Made by a program: the position numbers and the translations under genes | The notes under the pieces: generated by a model | Database searches by the model: none | Seen by the model: only the letters and a program-made list of their open reading frames with translations | Told to the model about the DNA's origin: nothing | From: Priestia megaterium | GTDB taxonomy: Bacteria > Bacillota > Bacilli > Bacillales > Bacillaceae_H | Assembly (NCBI RefSeq): GCF_023824195.1 | Contig: NZ_CP085442.1 | Span: forward strand, 1,960,001 to 2,024,000 | Direction: 5' to 3' | Length of the DNA stretch: 64,000 nt | Part shown: positions 26,390 through 35,631 of the stretch, in pieces | Position numbering within the stretch: position 1 is the first letter of the stretch | How the letters are laid out: every line of letters begins with the position of its first letter

Positions 26390-26756
26390 AATTGCACTAT
26401 TTAACGAGGTTAATTAGCTTTTGCTGATTAACCTTTTTTTATTAGAAAAACAGTAAAGAGTTCGCTTAATAATGATAGTTAAAAGAACCTTCATTTTTAC
26501 ACGTATCAATAGGGATCATTCACATTCCTTTCTTGTTCATTGAAATGCTGTTCTGCGTACGTACGTATCCGTGTACCTATGGTAAAATGTCAGAGAATAA
26601 CGCTTATTTGACCAATTCAGTACAGTTGTATCTACAGAGGAACCTTTTTATTGGGGGAATTTTCGTATTATAAAGATAATTATTTTGTGGCGCATTTGTA
26701 TTCTGCACAGTTTCTTCAACTATTACTTCTATAATGAAAGCAAAGGATGTGAATAA
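26390..26756. other. Intergenic region before copper module 1
   Basis: 367 bp: the terminator of the fusion gene at its left end, then AT-rich DNA that must hold the promoter of the sensor kinase. No ORF or clear operator was seen. Confidence 0.4.
26407..26440 (+). terminator. Intrinsic terminator after the three-domain enzyme gene
   Basis: GGTTAATTAGC TTTT GCTGATTAACC (one mismatch) followed by seven Ts. Confidence 0.9.
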
Positions 26757-28133
26757 ATGAATAGAATTTCTATTAAGCTTGGACTCTTATTTTTAATGTT
26801 CATTTTACTAATTGAAGCCGCTCTCTTTTTTTACTTATATAGCGGTCTTGCCAACACACGAATTTCAGAGGAATTAGAAAGTTTGCGTTTAAGAGGAAAC
26901 AGTCACCGGGAAGTATTAGAGAAGCATCATGATTCGGCTACGCTTAACCATGTTGCACTGATGGAATCTGAAGCAGAAACTGATGTTGTCATAACAGATA
27001 AAACAGGAAAAATTATCAGTTCGTCCAGGCCTTTAATTCAAGGTGCAAGAAAAGCAGTAGAGAAATGGAAAGGAAAGTCTCTTACATACAAAGGTGAAAT
27101 TATGCAAGGCGACTGGAAAAGCAAACCTTATATCGCCACAGCATCACCTATTAAAAAAGGCCGTCAGCAGTTCGGAACCGTTTATATGTTCAAAAACACA
27201 AATGATATTCACGAAATGATTGCGAGACTACAGCATCATTTTTACGTAGCGGGAGCTGTTTCCATTTTATTTTCGATTGTGACTATTTTTGCTCTGTCTA
27301 AATTTATAACCGCTCCTTTAATCAAGATGAAAAAAGCAACCGAGAAGCTGAGTCAAGGAGATTTGTCTGTAAAGCTTGGTGCTCATTCAAGAGATGAACT
27401 CGGACAATTAGGAATGTCCATTCAGTCGCTAGCGAATGAGCTGCAGCGGTTACGAAAAGAGAGAAATGAATTTTTAAGCAGCATTTCACATGAACTTCAA
27501 ACTCCTTTGATGTATTTAAAGGGCTATGCGGACGTAGCAAGAAGGCCTTCTAATACAACAGAAGAACGTGATAAATATCTTGCTATTGTGGAAGAAGAAG
27601 CGGAAAGAATTTCACAGTTAGTCAAAGATTTGTTTCAGCTGGCGCAGCTGGATCAGCATACATTTTTTATTCAAAAACAAAAAGTAGAACTGGCTACATA
27701 TTTGCACACCATATGCGCGCATTTTAATTTAGCTTTAAAAGAAAAAGAGATGGAGCTGGACATAAGCTGCCCTCAAGGTCTTTACATTTCACTAGATCCT
27801 GAAAGATTTCAGCAAGTGATTATCAATTTACTTGATAACGCAATGAAATATTCAAAAGAAGGGACTAAAATTGATTTAATTGTAAAAAAATCAGCTGAAT
27901 CATTGACAATAACTCTTAAAGATCAAGGAATAGGCATTCCAGAAAAAGATCTGCCTTACGTATTTGACAAGCTGTATCGAGTGGAAAAATCCCGCTCGAG
28001 AAAAAGCGGAGGTTACGGATTAGGCTTATCAATTATAAAAGAGATAATAGAGGCTCATGGAGGGGAAATAACAATCACAAGCGAGATGGAAAAAGGAACG
28101 ACTGTAGAGATTGTATTAAGAGAGGATGGATAG
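26757..28133 (+). CDS. Sensor histidine kinase, copper module 1
   Basis: 458 aa. One N-terminal membrane segment (about 8-30), an outside sensor loop (30-160) with RGNSHREVLEKHHDSATLNH, a second segment (162-184), HAMP (185-235), a HisKA box SISHELQTPLMYLKGYADV with His245, and an HATPase domain with NLLDNAMKYS, DQGIGIPEKDLPYVFDKLYR and SGGYGLGLSII. It should phosphorylate the regulator encoded just after it (its last codons overlap that gene's ribosome site). Position before csoR-copZ-copA suggests that it senses metal or envelope stress; no ligand is provable. The kinase at 52970 is a close paralogue with identical domain spacing. Confidence 0.92.
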   Translation: MNRISIKLGLLFLMFILLIEAALFFYLYSGLANTRISEELESLRLRGNSHREVLEKHHDSATLNHVALMESEAETDVVITDKTGKIISSSRPLIQGARKAVEKWKGKSLTYKGEIMQGDWKSKPYIATASPIKKGRQQFGTVYMFKNTNDIHEMIARLQHHFYVAGAVSILFSIVTIFALSKFITAPLIKMKKATEKLSQGDLSVKLGAHSRDELGQLGMSIQSLANELQRLRKERNEFLSSISHELQTPLMYLKGYADVARRPSNTTEERDKYLAIVEEEAERISQLVKDLFQLAQLDQHTFFIQKQKVELATYLHTICAHFNLALKEKEMELDISCPQGLYISLDPERFQQVIINLLDNAMKYSKEGTKIDLIVKKSAESLTITLKDQGIGIPEKDLPYVFDKLYRVEKSRSRKSGGYGLGLSIIKEIIEAHGGEITITSEMEKGTTVEIVLREDG

Positions 28134-28134
28134 G

Positions 28135-28815
28135 ATGGCAACTATTTTATTAGTGGATGATGAAGCAAGGATGCTGGATTTACTAAAACTTTATCTGCTG
28201 CCAAACGGATTTACATGTATAAAATTTGAAAAGGGCACAGAAGCGCTACGCTATCTTTATGAAGGTAACAAAGCAGATTTGATGTTATTAGATATTATGA
28301 TGCCAAGCAAAGACGGGTGGGAAATTTGCCAAGAAGTAAGAAAAATGTCTGATATACCAGTCATTATGCTCACAGCCCGCAGCCAAACGTTAGATGTAGT
28401 AAAAGGATTAAATATAGGGGCAGACGACTATATTACTAAACCGTTTAGCGAAGAAGAATTGGTTGCACGCATCAGTGCGGTTCTTAGACGTTCCTTAAAA
28501 GAAAAGAATGAAATCACCTATAAAGGGTTAGTATGGAGCAAGGAAGACCACGTATTACAATATAAAAATCAGCACATTCAAGTGACGCCTAAAGAGTTTG
28601 AATTAGTAGGGTTACTTCTTCAGCATTTAAATCGTGTGTTCAGCCGAGACGACTTGCTTGTGTTAGTGTGGGGATATGAGGCGGAGATTGGAGATCGTAC
28701 TATTGACTCCCATGTGCGAAATGTTCGGGATAAGCTTAGAAAAGCGGGTTTTCCTGTAGACGAATACCTGCAAACCGTATGGGGAATAGGCTATAAGTGG
28801 GTTGATGTTAGTTGA
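28135..28815 (+). CDS. OmpR-family response regulator, copper module 1
   Basis: 226 aa. Receiver domain with ILLVDDEARML, phospho-acceptor Asp53 in LLDIMMPSKDGWE, MLTAR and the switch Lys in YITKPFSEEEL; then a winged-helix DNA-binding domain (TPKEFELVGLLLQ, TIDSHVRNVRDKLRKAG, GIGYKWV). The start is ATG 28135, 9 nt after AGAGG; an ATG at 28126 directly abuts that site and is rejected. The stop of the kinase (28131-28133) falls between the two, so translation is coupled. Kinase-first order is less usual for OmpR pairs and is kept in the paralogous module at 52970. Confidence 0.93.
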   Translation: MATILLVDDEARMLDLLKLYLLPNGFTCIKFEKGTEALRYLYEGNKADLMLLDIMMPSKDGWEICQEVRKMSDIPVIMLTARSQTLDVVKGLNIGADDYITKPFSEEELVARISAVLRRSLKEKNEITYKGLVWSKEDHVLQYKNQHIQVTPKEFELVGLLLQHLNRVFSRDDLLVLVWGYEAEIGDRTIDSHVRNVRDKLRKAGFPVDEYLQTVWGIGYKWVDVS

Positions 28816-28880
28816 AAATGATATGAGCATAGCTATCGAAATTGGTGAAAAGATAAAGTAAGCAGAAGTCACCTTTTCTC

Positions 28881-28910
28881 TTTACATAGGGTAGGGGGGT
28901 ATAGTATGAT
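28881..28910 (+). promoter_or_regulatory. csoR promoter 1 with CsoR operator
   Basis: -35 TTTACA (28881), spacer 18, -10 TATGAT (28905). The spacer holds TAGGGTAGGGGGGTATAG, the G-rich CsoR-type operator. Copper-free CsoR would bind it and block RNA polymerase. Module 2 has the same box at 56915. Confidence 0.8.
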
Positions 28911-28934
28911 GAAGTCATGAAGGGAGGATGTTAG

Positions 28935-29267
28935 ATGGTCGAAGCGAATCACATGAATAGTGAAGAAAAATGTTGTACGATAAATAGTGAAAGAAAAAGT
29001 CACCATTCTCCAGAAGTGAAAAAAAATCTAACAAGCCGATTAAATCGAATTGAAGGACAAATTCGAGGAATTAAAGGATTAATTGAAAAAGATACGTATT
29101 GTGACGACGTGATTACTCAAATCGCAGCTGCGCAGTCTGCTTTAAATAGTGTAAGTAAAATTTTGCTTGAAGGTCACTTGAAGCATTGCATTGTAGAACG
29201 TGTGCAAGATGGTGATGAAGAAGTAGTAGATGAATTATTAACAACCATTAAACGATTAATGAAATAA
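28935..29267 (+). CDS. csoR: Copper-sensing transcriptional repressor CsoR
   Basis: 110 aa, all-helical. Cu(I) ligands are Cys56 (DTYCDD), His81 and Cys85 (GHLKHC), with the same 25 and 4 residue spacings as B. subtilis CsoR. The block LTSRLNRIEGQIRGIKGLIE is the family core. The N-terminal 25 residues add CC and HH, a short Cys/His tail. It represses its own operon until Cu(I) binds. The ATG is 8 nt after GGGAGG. It is nearly identical to the csoR at 56966 apart from the N-terminal tail. Confidence 0.95.
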   Translation: MVEANHMNSEEKCCTINSERKSHHSPEVKKNLTSRLNRIEGQIRGIKGLIEKDTYCDDVITQIAAAQSALNSVSKILLEGHLKHCIVERVQDGDEEVVDELLTTIKRLMK

Positions 29268-29281
29268 AGGAGATGCTAGAA

Positions 29282-29488
29282 ATGGAAAACGTAACATTAT
29301 CAGTACAAGGAATGTCTTGCGGTCATTGTGTCAAAGCTGTTGAAGGCGGCGTAGGCGAACTTAATGGCGTTAAAAGCGTAGAAGTAAGCTTAGAAGATGC
29401 AAAAGTAACAGTTGCATTTGATCCAAGTCAAGTAACGGTCGAAGATATTAAAGAGGCTATTGATGACCAAGGTTATGACGTAGCATAA
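29282..29488 (+). CDS. copZ: Copper chaperone CopZ
   Basis: 68 aa, single HMA domain with MSCGHC and the conserved C-terminal DQGYDVA. It carries Cu(I) to the CopA ATPase. The ATG at 29282 is 9 nt after AAGGAG. An in-frame ATG at 29273 touches that site and is rejected. It starts 14 nt after csoR and is co-transcribed with it. Confidence 0.95.
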   Translation: MENVTLSVQGMSCGHCVKAVEGGVGELNGVKSVEVSLEDAKVTVAFDPSQVTVEDIKEAIDDQGYDVA

Positions 29489-29496
29489 ACAGCATC

Positions 29497-29518
29497 GCGT
29501 GCGAATACCTCCGCACGC
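29497..29518 (+). promoter_or_regulatory. Conserved hairpin between copZ and copA, module 1
   Basis: GCGTGCG / CGCACGC, 7-bp GC-rich stem with an 8-nt loop, followed by TTGATTT rather than a T run. The same stem sits at 57531-57552 in module 2. It could be a weak attenuator or an RNA-processing or stability element that sets the copZ:copA ratio. Confidence 0.6.
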
Positions 29519-29533
29519 TTGATTTAGGAAAAA

Positions 29534-29556
29534 TATATACCCCTTATAGGTATATA
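29534..29556. promoter_or_regulatory. Second CsoR-like box, before copA module 1
   Basis: TATATACCCCTTATAGGTATATA, a palindromic box with the TACCCC half-site of CsoR operators, directly upstream of the copA ribosome site. It suggests separate copper control of copA. Confidence 0.65.
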
Positions 29557-29573
29557 ACAGGAGGCGAAACGTG

Positions 29574-31991
29574 ATGAGTGACAAACAAAAAGAAGCCACC
29601 TTGCAAATTACGGGTATGACATGTGCAGCGTGTTCTAACCGAATTGAAAAAGGATTAAAAAAAATAGAAGGTGTAAAAGAAGCAAACGTGAATTTGGCTT
29701 TGGAAAGATCTACTATCATATTTGATCCGGATAAAACAAATCCACAGGCATTTGAAGAAAAAATCGAAAAGCTTGGGTACGGAGTTGTAAGTGAAAAAGC
29801 CGAATTTGCTATTACGGGCATGACGTGCGCCGCTTGTTCGACTCGTATTGAAAAAGGATTAAACAAATTAGAAGGCGTGACAAAGGCAAGCGTTAACCTT
29901 GCTTTAGAAACGGCTTCTGTTGAATACAGCCCTTCTCAAATAGCTCCGCAAGATATAATGCAGCGAGTTGAAAAGCTTGGATACGGAGCAAAGCTAAAGT
30001 CGGAAGAAAAAGAAGAAGAGCAAAGCTACAGAGAAAAAGAACTGAGTAAACAAAAAGGAAAATTTTGGTTTTCGTTTATTTTAAGCGTACCGTTATTATG
30101 GGCAATGGTTAGCCATTTTACGTTTACGTCGTTTATTCCTTTACCTCATATGCTGATGAATCCATGGGTTCAGCTCGCTTTAGCTACGCCTGTTCAATTC
30201 GTGGTAGGGAAGCAATTTTATGTAGGCGCATTTAAAGCTCTGCGTAACAAAAGCGCCAACATGGATGTTTTAGTAGCACTAGGCACAAGCGCAGCTTATT
30301 TCTACAGTCTATACTCTTCTCTTAAATCGCTTGGGTCATCTGCTCATACGGATCAGCTTTACTATGAAACGAGCGCTATATTGATTACGCTTATTCTTTT
30401 AGGAAAATTATTTGAAGTAAACGCCAAAGGCCGTTCTTCAGAAGCAATTAAAAAGATGATGGGCTTACAGGCTAAAACGGCCGTTGTAATAAGAGACGGA
30501 GCGGAAGTTGAAATTCCAGTGGAAGAAGTGCAAAAAGGCGAAGTTATTTTTATTAAACCTGGTGAAAAAGTACCTGTAGACGGAGAGATTATTGAAGGGC
30601 AATCAGCTTTAGATGAGTCTATGCTGACAGGTGAAAGCGTACCGGTAGATAAAAACATTGGAGATAAAGTAATCGGAGCCACACTCAATAAAAATGGTTT
30701 TCTAAAAATAAAAGCTACAAACGTTGGCAGAGAGACGGCGCTTGCGCAAATTATTAAAGTAGTAGAAGAAGCGCAGGGGTCTAAAGCGCCTATTCAGCGA
30801 TTAGCTGACTATATTTCAGGTATATTCGTGCCAATTGTAGTTGGAATTGCTCTTCTTACTTTCTTTGTTTGGTATATTTGGATTGCGCCTGGCGAATTTG
30901 CACCGGCTTTAGAAAAGCTTATTGCCGTACTAGTGATCGCATGTCCATGCGCTTTAGGCTTAGCTACTCCAACTTCCATTATGGCGGGGTCGGGCCGCGC
31001 AGCAGAATTTGGTATTTTATTCAAAGGCGGCGAGCATTTAGAAGCAACGCATAAAATCGATACGATTCTTTTAGATAAAACGGGAACTGTTACAAATGGA
31101 ACCCCTGAGTTAACCGATGTACGTATTGCACAAGGCTACGAAGAAAATGAGCTATTACAGTTAGTTGCATCGGCTGAGCGTTTATCGGAGCATCCTCTAG
31201 CTCAAGCACTCGTAGCAGGTATAAAAAATAAAGGTATAGAGATTCAAGATCCGTTATCTTTTGAAGCTATTCCAGGGTATGGAGTAAAAGCAACTGTACA
31301 AGAGCGAGAGCTGTTAGTGGGAACAAGAAAGCTTATGAACCAGTATAAAGTGAATATTGATACAGCCTTAGAAGAAATGACAAATTTAGAACGAGAAGGA
31401 AAAACAGCTATGCTCGTTGCTCTTGACGGAAAATATGCCGGCATGCTTGCTGTTGCAGATACCATTAAAGCGACTTCTAAAGAAGCAGTTTCCACGTTAA
31501 AAGAAATGGGCTTAGAAGTGATGATGATTACAGGTGATAATCGTCAAACAGCTCAGGCTATTGCGATGCAAGCGGGTATTGAGCACGTTATAGCAGAAGT
31601 GTTGCCAGAAGGCAAAGCAGAAGAAGTGAAAAAGCTTCAGCAGCAAGGTAAAAAAGTCGCAATGGTAGGAGACGGTATTAATGATGCTCCTGCACTTGCG
31701 TTAGCTGATATTGGAATGGCCATCGGAACAGGAACGGATGTAGCGATGGAAGCCGCTGATATTACCCTGATGCGAGGAGACTTGATGAGCATTGCAGATG
31801 CGATTGAAATGAGTAGAAAAACGATTTCTAATATTAAGCAAAACTTATTCTGGGCAATGGGCTACAACACGCTTGGTATTCCAATTGCAGCAGTTGGGCT
31901 GTTAGCCCCTTGGGTCGCTGGAGCTGCGATGGCCTTTAGTTCTGTATCGGTTGTATTAAATGCACTGCGATTGCAGAGAGTGAGGCTATAA
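29574..31991 (+). CDS. copA: Copper-exporting P1B-type ATPase CopA
   Basis: 805 aa. Two N-terminal HMA domains (GMTCAACSN and GMTCAACST), eight membrane segments, the intramembrane CPC motif at Cys457-Pro-Cys459, TGES actuator loop, DKTGT with phosphorylated Asp501, SEHPLAQA (ATP-binding HP), and [22 protein letters not shown] and [15 protein letters not shown] in the last helices are Cu(I)-ATPase marks. It pumps Cu(I) out of the cytoplasm. GTG 29571 and ATG 29574 are both possible; ATG fits AGGAGG better. About 80 percent of residues match copA of module 2 by eye, while synonymous sites differ widely. Confidence 0.96.
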   Translation: MSDKQKEATLQITGMTCAACSNRIEKGLKKIEGVKEANVNLALERSTIIFDPDKTNPQAFEEKIEKLGYGVVSEKAEFAITGMTCAACSTRIEKGLNKLEGVTKASVNLALETASVEYSPSQIAPQDIMQRVEKLGYGAKLKSEEKEEEQSYREKELSKQKGKFWFSFILSVPLLWAMVSHFTFTSFIPLPHMLMNPWVQLALATPVQFVVGKQFYVGAFKALRNKSANMDVLVALGTSAAYFYSLYSSLKSLGSSAHTDQLYYETSAILITLILLGKLFEVNAKGRSSEAIKKMMGLQAKTAVVIRDGAEVEIPVEEVQKGEVIFIKPGEKVPVDGEIIEGQSALDESMLTGESVPVDKNIGDKVIGATLNKNGFLKIKATNVGRETALAQIIKVVEEAQGSKAPIQRLADYISGIFVPIVVGIALLTFFVWYIWIAPGEFAPALEKLIAVLVIACPCALGLATPTSIMAGSGRAAEFGILFKGGEHLEATHKIDTILLDKTGTVTNGTPELTDVRIAQGYEENELLQLVASAERLSEHPLAQALVAGIKNKGIEIQDPLSFEAIPGYGVKATVQERELLVGTRKLMNQYKVNIDTALEEMTNLEREGKTAMLVALDGKYAGMLAVADTIKATSKEAVSTLKEMGLEVMMITGDNRQTAQAIAMQAGIEHVIAEVLPEGKAEEVKKLQQQGKKVAMVGDGINDAPALALADIGMAIGTGTDVAMEAADITLMRGDLMSIADAIEMSRKTISNIKQNLFWAMGYNTLGIPIAAVGLLAPWVAGAAMAFSSVSVVLNALRLQRVRL

Positions 31992-31994
31992 GAT

Positions 31995-32069
31995 ATGAAA
32001 AAGTGGATCGTCTCAGCTATTTTGTACGTGCTCGCAGTCATAGCAGTATATGCTATGTGGGCAATATAA
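31995..32069 (+). CDS. 24-aa membrane peptide after copA (module 1)
   Basis: ATGAAAAAGTGG... encodes MKKWIVSAILYVLAVIAVYA plus MWAI, one hydrophobic helix. It begins 3 nt after the copA stop. The ribosome site (GAGTGAGG) overlaps copA, so translation would be coupled. A clear homologue (MKKWIISAVLYLLIVVAAYT at its N-terminus) follows copA in module 2, at 60036, which argues for real coding. The function is unknown; an accessory subunit or regulator of the ATPase is one idea. Confidence 0.65.
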   Translation: MKKWIVSAILYVLAVIAVYAMWAI

Positions 32070-32121
32070 ACTAAAAAATATTGGAGTCATCGAGCCACTC
32101 TCGGTGAAAGTGATCCAAAAG

Positions 32122-32155
32122 CAAAACTGCTAAAGAATATTCTTTAGCAGTTTTG
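32122..32155. terminator. Bidirectional terminator between copper module 1 and a leftward gene
   Basis: Perfect 17-bp inverted repeat CAAAACTGCTAAAGAAT / ATTCTTTAGCAGTTTTG. It overlaps the 3' end of the leftward gene at 32130 and can stop transcription from both sides. Confidence 0.85.
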
Positions 32156-32558
32156 TTAGGTACAAGGAATTTTTTTGATTCAATTCATACCCTTTAAGAT
32201 GAAGGTCTTCTGGATGCTTTTGCTGAGCAATTAACACATCACGTCCATCATCCATAATCCAAATGAAATAATGACGGCTAGAACCATCTCCATAGGTAAT
32301 GGTCATTTTACAATCGATGCTCCCAGCAGATTCTTCATCTAAGAGAATTTTCATATGCTGTGCCTTTTTTATACTATTGGTGAATGCATTCATATCTTGT
32401 TCATCGATAAATGTTTTGAGCGTTTTCATTTTAATGGACGTTACTTCTATCTTTTGTACGCTAGATGAGAGCGTGGAGTGTGCGGAAGCAAAGGGGGCTC
32501 CCATCACCAAGCTAACTGCAAGTAAGAGTGAGGACAGAGCAAAGCGTATTTTTAGCAT
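32130..32558 (-). CDS. Secreted protein of unknown function
   Basis: 142 aa. Signal peptide ALSSLLLAVSLVMGAPFASA with an AHS cleavage region, then a soluble domain of about 115 residues with a strand-rich middle (CKMTITYGDGSSRHYFIWIM). One Cys remains after cleavage. I do not recognise the family; DUF-type exoproteins of this size are common in Bacillus. The ATG is preceded by AGGAGG. It is convergent with the copper module and shares its terminator. Confidence 0.7.
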   Translation of the reverse strand: MLKIRFALSSLLLAVSLVMGAPFASAHSTLSSSVQKIEVTSIKMKTLKTFIDEQDMNAFTNSIKKAQHMKILLDEESAGSIDCKMTITYGDGSSRHYFIWIMDDGRDVLIAQQKHPEDLHLKGYELNQKNSLYLTKLLKNIL

Positions 32559-32771
32559 GTTTCTTTCCTCCTTTTATTTTTATACTTTCTCCTTGTGGTA
32601 AGTGATTCATACGCAGGTCTTTTTAGGCAAAGGAATTCTTTTTACCAAACTGCTCGTATCTTCACAAAATCTGCACAAAGTCTGGCTACAATAAAGAAAA
32701 GGATATCGATCATTTCCATAGATTAGAGAGTTCTTTAACAAAAATTTATAATGTAGAAAAGAGGGACTGTT

Positions 32772-33329
32772 ATGAAAAAACAGCTATTTATTCTTGGTGC
32801 ATCTGTCATTATTGGACTAAGCGGATGCGGAAACGATTCTAGTCATGAAAAGCCTTCAGCTGACAAAAACGAATCCATGCACGATCACTCAGAAATGAAT
32901 CACTCTAGTTCAGGAGAGGTTCCAAAAGGATTAAAGCAAGCTGAGAATCCAACATATAAAGTTGGAGATAAAGCCGTTATAAAAGCAGATCATATGAAAG
33001 GCATGAACGGGGCTGAAGCAACGATTGTTGGTGCTTACGACACTACGGCCTATACCGTTTCGTATACGCCAAAGACTGGCGGAAAAAAAGTAAAAAATCA
33101 TAAGTGGGTTATTCAAGAAGAAATAAAAGATGCGGGTAACGAGCAGTTAAAGCCAGGTAGCGAAGTAACGCTTGAAGCAGATCATATGAAAGGTATGAAA
33201 GGGGCAAAAGCAACGATTGATTCAGCCGAAAAAACAACGGTGTACATGGTAGACTACACGCCGAGTAACGGCGGAGAGAAAGTGAAAAATCACAAGTGGG
33301 TAACCGAAAGTGAACTTTCAACCAAATAG
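32772..33329 (+). CDS. YdhK-family lipoprotein with two DUF1541 repeats
   Basis: 185 aa. Lipobox LSGC (Cys at about 19), a His/Met-rich linker (SMHDHSEMNHSSS) that could bind Cu, then two DUF1541 repeats, about 62-115 and 127-180. Each has the pattern ADHMKGM, a YTVSYTP or YMVDYTP strand and VKNHKWV. It sits outside the membrane next to a copper module. B. subtilis YdhK is of this family; the function is not known. A periplasm-side metal buffer is inference. GAGGGACTGTT precedes the ATG. It ends 16 nt before repeat copy D. Confidence 0.85.
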   Translation: MKKQLFILGASVIIGLSGCGNDSSHEKPSADKNESMHDHSEMNHSSSGEVPKGLKQAENPTYKVGDKAVIKADHMKGMNGAEATIVGAYDTTAYTVSYTPKTGGKKVKNHKWVIQEEIKDAGNEQLKPGSEVTLEADHMKGMKGAKATIDSAEKTTVYMVDYTPSNGGEKVKNHKWVTESELSTK

Positions 33330-33345
33330 ACTGTTAGCGAAAAAA

Positions 33346-33568
33346 GAGGCTAGTACAAAAGTATTTTAGGTGAAGGAAGATCCGAACGATGAATCGAGAT
33401 TCTTGATTGAGAATCCAACTCGTTCGGATTTTTTCATTGTTATGGTGAACGCAGGTTTCATGTAGGTGGTGGCTTCTAGCGGTATAACCAGTGATTCATA
33501 CGATCTCCTTTCCCCTATCTGTTTGTCTGTAGTTTGGATTGATTTAGTTATGACTCAATCTCTTTTTG
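33346..33568 (+). repeat. Dispersed terminator-linked repeat, copy D (core deleted)
   Basis: It starts GAGGCTAGTACAAAAGTATT, 16 nt after the YdhK stop. It has the terminator hairpin and GTTATGGTGAACGCAGGTTTCAT, then lacks the GC-rich core (only CTTCTAGCGGTATAA joins the parts). It resumes with CTCCTTTCCCCTATCTGTTT and the tail TTTGGATTGATTTAGTTATG, ending CTCAATCTC plus T run as in copy C. Confidence 0.8.
33380..33434 (+). terminator. Intrinsic terminator inside repeat copy D
   Basis: Outer stem ATCCGAACGA / TCGTTCGGAT with an inner stem GATTCTTGATTGAGAATC and a T run. It ends the YdhK transcript. Confidence 0.85.
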
Positions 33569-33712
33569 TTTACTTCTTGTTTTATGTTTTATCATGAGAG
33601 ATTTCTTGCATGATGGATGAAGAAAACGTATGTTCCTTTCAAAAGAAGTTGTGGTATTAAGTAGAATGCTACGGTAATAAAACGAACAAACTACTGATGA
33701 AAGGAGCTAGTT

Positions 33713-35020
33713 ATGAGTGAACATACAGTAAAGCGAACAGGACGCACACGATGGTTCATTTCATCTTTGTTAAGCAGTATGATTATTTTAAATTATTTTG
33801 ATCGTGTAGCGGTGTCAGTGGCCGCTCCTGCAATACAAGATGCATTTCACTTAACGGGAACAGAGCTCGGAATTGTCTTTTCTATTTATACGTATTCTTA
33901 TACGATCATGCAAATACCTGCCGGAAGCTTGCTTGATCGATTCGGAGTGGCATGGGTAACAAGAGTTGGTATGGTGATTTGGAGTTTATTAACGATGTCG
34001 ATGGCTTTTTTGCAAGGAAAACTTCTTCTCTATATCGTCCGGTTTTTAATAGGAATAATGAGTGCTTCAGCATTTCCAGCAGCGTCAAAAGCTACGTCTC
34101 TATGGTTTCCTCCAAACGAAAGAAGCTTGCCAAATTCTTTGTTTGATTCAGCGGCCAAATTTTCAAATGTACTTGGCGCGCCTCTTGTAGCGTTTCTCAT
34201 CACCAAATTTGATTGGCGCACAGCATTTTTATCCATTGGAATTATAAACGTGCTGTTTACGCTGCTGTTTTGGTTTTATTACGAAAAACCGGAAAAGCAT
34301 AGACGCATATCAGATGATGAGTTGAAGTATATTCAAGAAAATAATCTAAATGCGAACGATGAACAAACATCAAAATTTTTACATACCTTAAAAGTATTAT
34401 TTACGAATCGAAAAGTTTGGGGGCTAATGATTGGGTTTACAGGCTATGGATATACGTTTAATTTACTGTTAACGTGGCTGCCAACTTTTTTAAAAGAAAA
34501 ATACGGTATGGATATCATGTCATCGGGTCTGCTTACGGCAGTACCTTGGCTAATTGCTACATTTGCTGGCATTTTAGTTGGCGGTTGGCTTGTTGATTAC
34601 CTCATAAAAAAGGGATATAACAGTCAAAAAGTATATCGCACGATCATTGTTGTAGGATTATGCTTAGGGTTTGTTTTTTTAGGCTCTATTTTCACCAATA
34701 GTGTTGTAGTAGCGATGATTTGTATCTCGATTGGACTGGCAGGTATATCTGCAACGGCACCAATCGGCTGGTCAATTTCTGCTGAAATTGCGCCTGCAGG
34801 CTCTATTTCTCTTCTCAGTTCTATTGTTAATTTAGCTAATAATTTGTTTGGTGGAATTATAGCTACAGCTTTAACGGGATATCTTTTGGATAAAACTGGT
34901 TCTTTTAATCTAAGCTTTATTGTAGCAGGAATTGTATTGTTGCTAGGCTTAATTTTTTATATTTATGTGCTGGGAGATATTAAACAAATTAAAATTCCAA
35001 AAAACCAACGTACGAAGTAA
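33713..35020 (+). CDS. MFS transporter, ACS (anion:cation symporter) family
   Basis: 435 aa, 12 membrane segments. SSMIILNYFDRVAVSVAAPA, then PAGSLLDRFGVAWVTRVGMV and a central YYEKPEKHRR loop, is the pattern of the ACS family (ExuT, GudP, YfaV-like), which carries organic acid anions such as hexuronates or aldarates. The substrate is not certain, but a sugar acid would fit the uronate genes of this plasmid. Starts behind AAAGGAGC, ends in a good terminator, and is monocistronic. Confidence 0.88.
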   Translation: MSEHTVKRTGRTRWFISSLLSSMIILNYFDRVAVSVAAPAIQDAFHLTGTELGIVFSIYTYSYTIMQIPAGSLLDRFGVAWVTRVGMVIWSLLTMSMAFLQGKLLLYIVRFLIGIMSASAFPAASKATSLWFPPNERSLPNSLFDSAAKFSNVLGAPLVAFLITKFDWRTAFLSIGIINVLFTLLFWFYYEKPEKHRRISDDELKYIQENNLNANDEQTSKFLHTLKVLFTNRKVWGLMIGFTGYGYTFNLLLTWLPTFLKEKYGMDIMSSGLLTAVPWLIATFAGILVGGWLVDYLIKKGYNSQKVYRTIIVVGLCLGFVFLGSIFTNSVVVAMICISIGLAGISATAPIGWSISAEIAPAGSISLLSSIVNLANNLFGGIIATALTGYLLDKTGSFNLSFIVAGIVLLLGLIFYIYVLGDIKQIKIPKNQRTK

Positions 35021-35048
35021 AACCCCATGACTCGTTATGGGGTTTTAC
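35018..35048 (+). terminator. Intrinsic terminator after the ACS transporter
   Basis: AAAACCCCAT GACTCGTT ATGGGGTTTT, a 10-bp stem with A/T runs on both sides. Confidence 0.9.
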
Positions 35049-35309
35049 TTTTGATTATAAATAACGACCTTGCTCATGCACTTAGTGATGTGAAAAAGTC
35101 TAGTCTTCTGATCTGACGCTATTAAAAGGAGAAACAAGGTGAATTTGTTTGAAACATATGATAGGGACTTCTTTTAAAATAGAATTGTTAGTATAGCATG
35201 TTCTTAAAAAGGTTAAGATGGTTTTTATGAAGAAATTCTGTGTCTATTTTTGTGATTTCAGCAGAAGTAGATATGAACCGCACTATAAAAAATAGAAAGG
35301 CAGAGGAAC

Positions 35310-35489
35310 ATGAATCATAAAGAAAGTGAAAACAATACTGAGTTAAATCAAAGTCATTTGTTAAAGGAGCCTCAACGTATAGAATTATCTAAGTATCAAA
35401 TTTTAAAAGCACTGATACCTGTTATTATACTTGGGATTGTCGTTTTAGTTGCCGTATTACAAAACGATGGTCTTCTTAATTGGATTTAG
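35310..35489 (+). CDS. 59-aa single-pass membrane protein, unknown
   Basis: MNHKESENNTELNQSHLLKE and further polar residues, then one hydrophobic helix (ALIPVIILGIVVLVAVLQ) near the C-terminus: a tail-anchored layout. The ATG is preceded by GGCAGAGGAAC, an acceptable ribosome site. No family recognised. Codon use looks Bacillus-like. It stands alone before the ferredoxin gene. Confidence 0.55.
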   Translation: MNHKESENNTELNQSHLLKEPQRIELSKYQILKALIPVIILGIVVLVAVLQNDGLLNWI

Positions 35490-35631
35490 GCATGTAAAAG
35501 GGGCCTGTAACGTACAAACAGACGTCGCAATCAGTAAATGGATTGCAACTTATTTAGGCATGCAATAAAAAGAAACTGCATATAGTATAATTCAAATCGC
35601 TTGTACACAGTAGAGGGAAAGAGGGAGATAC

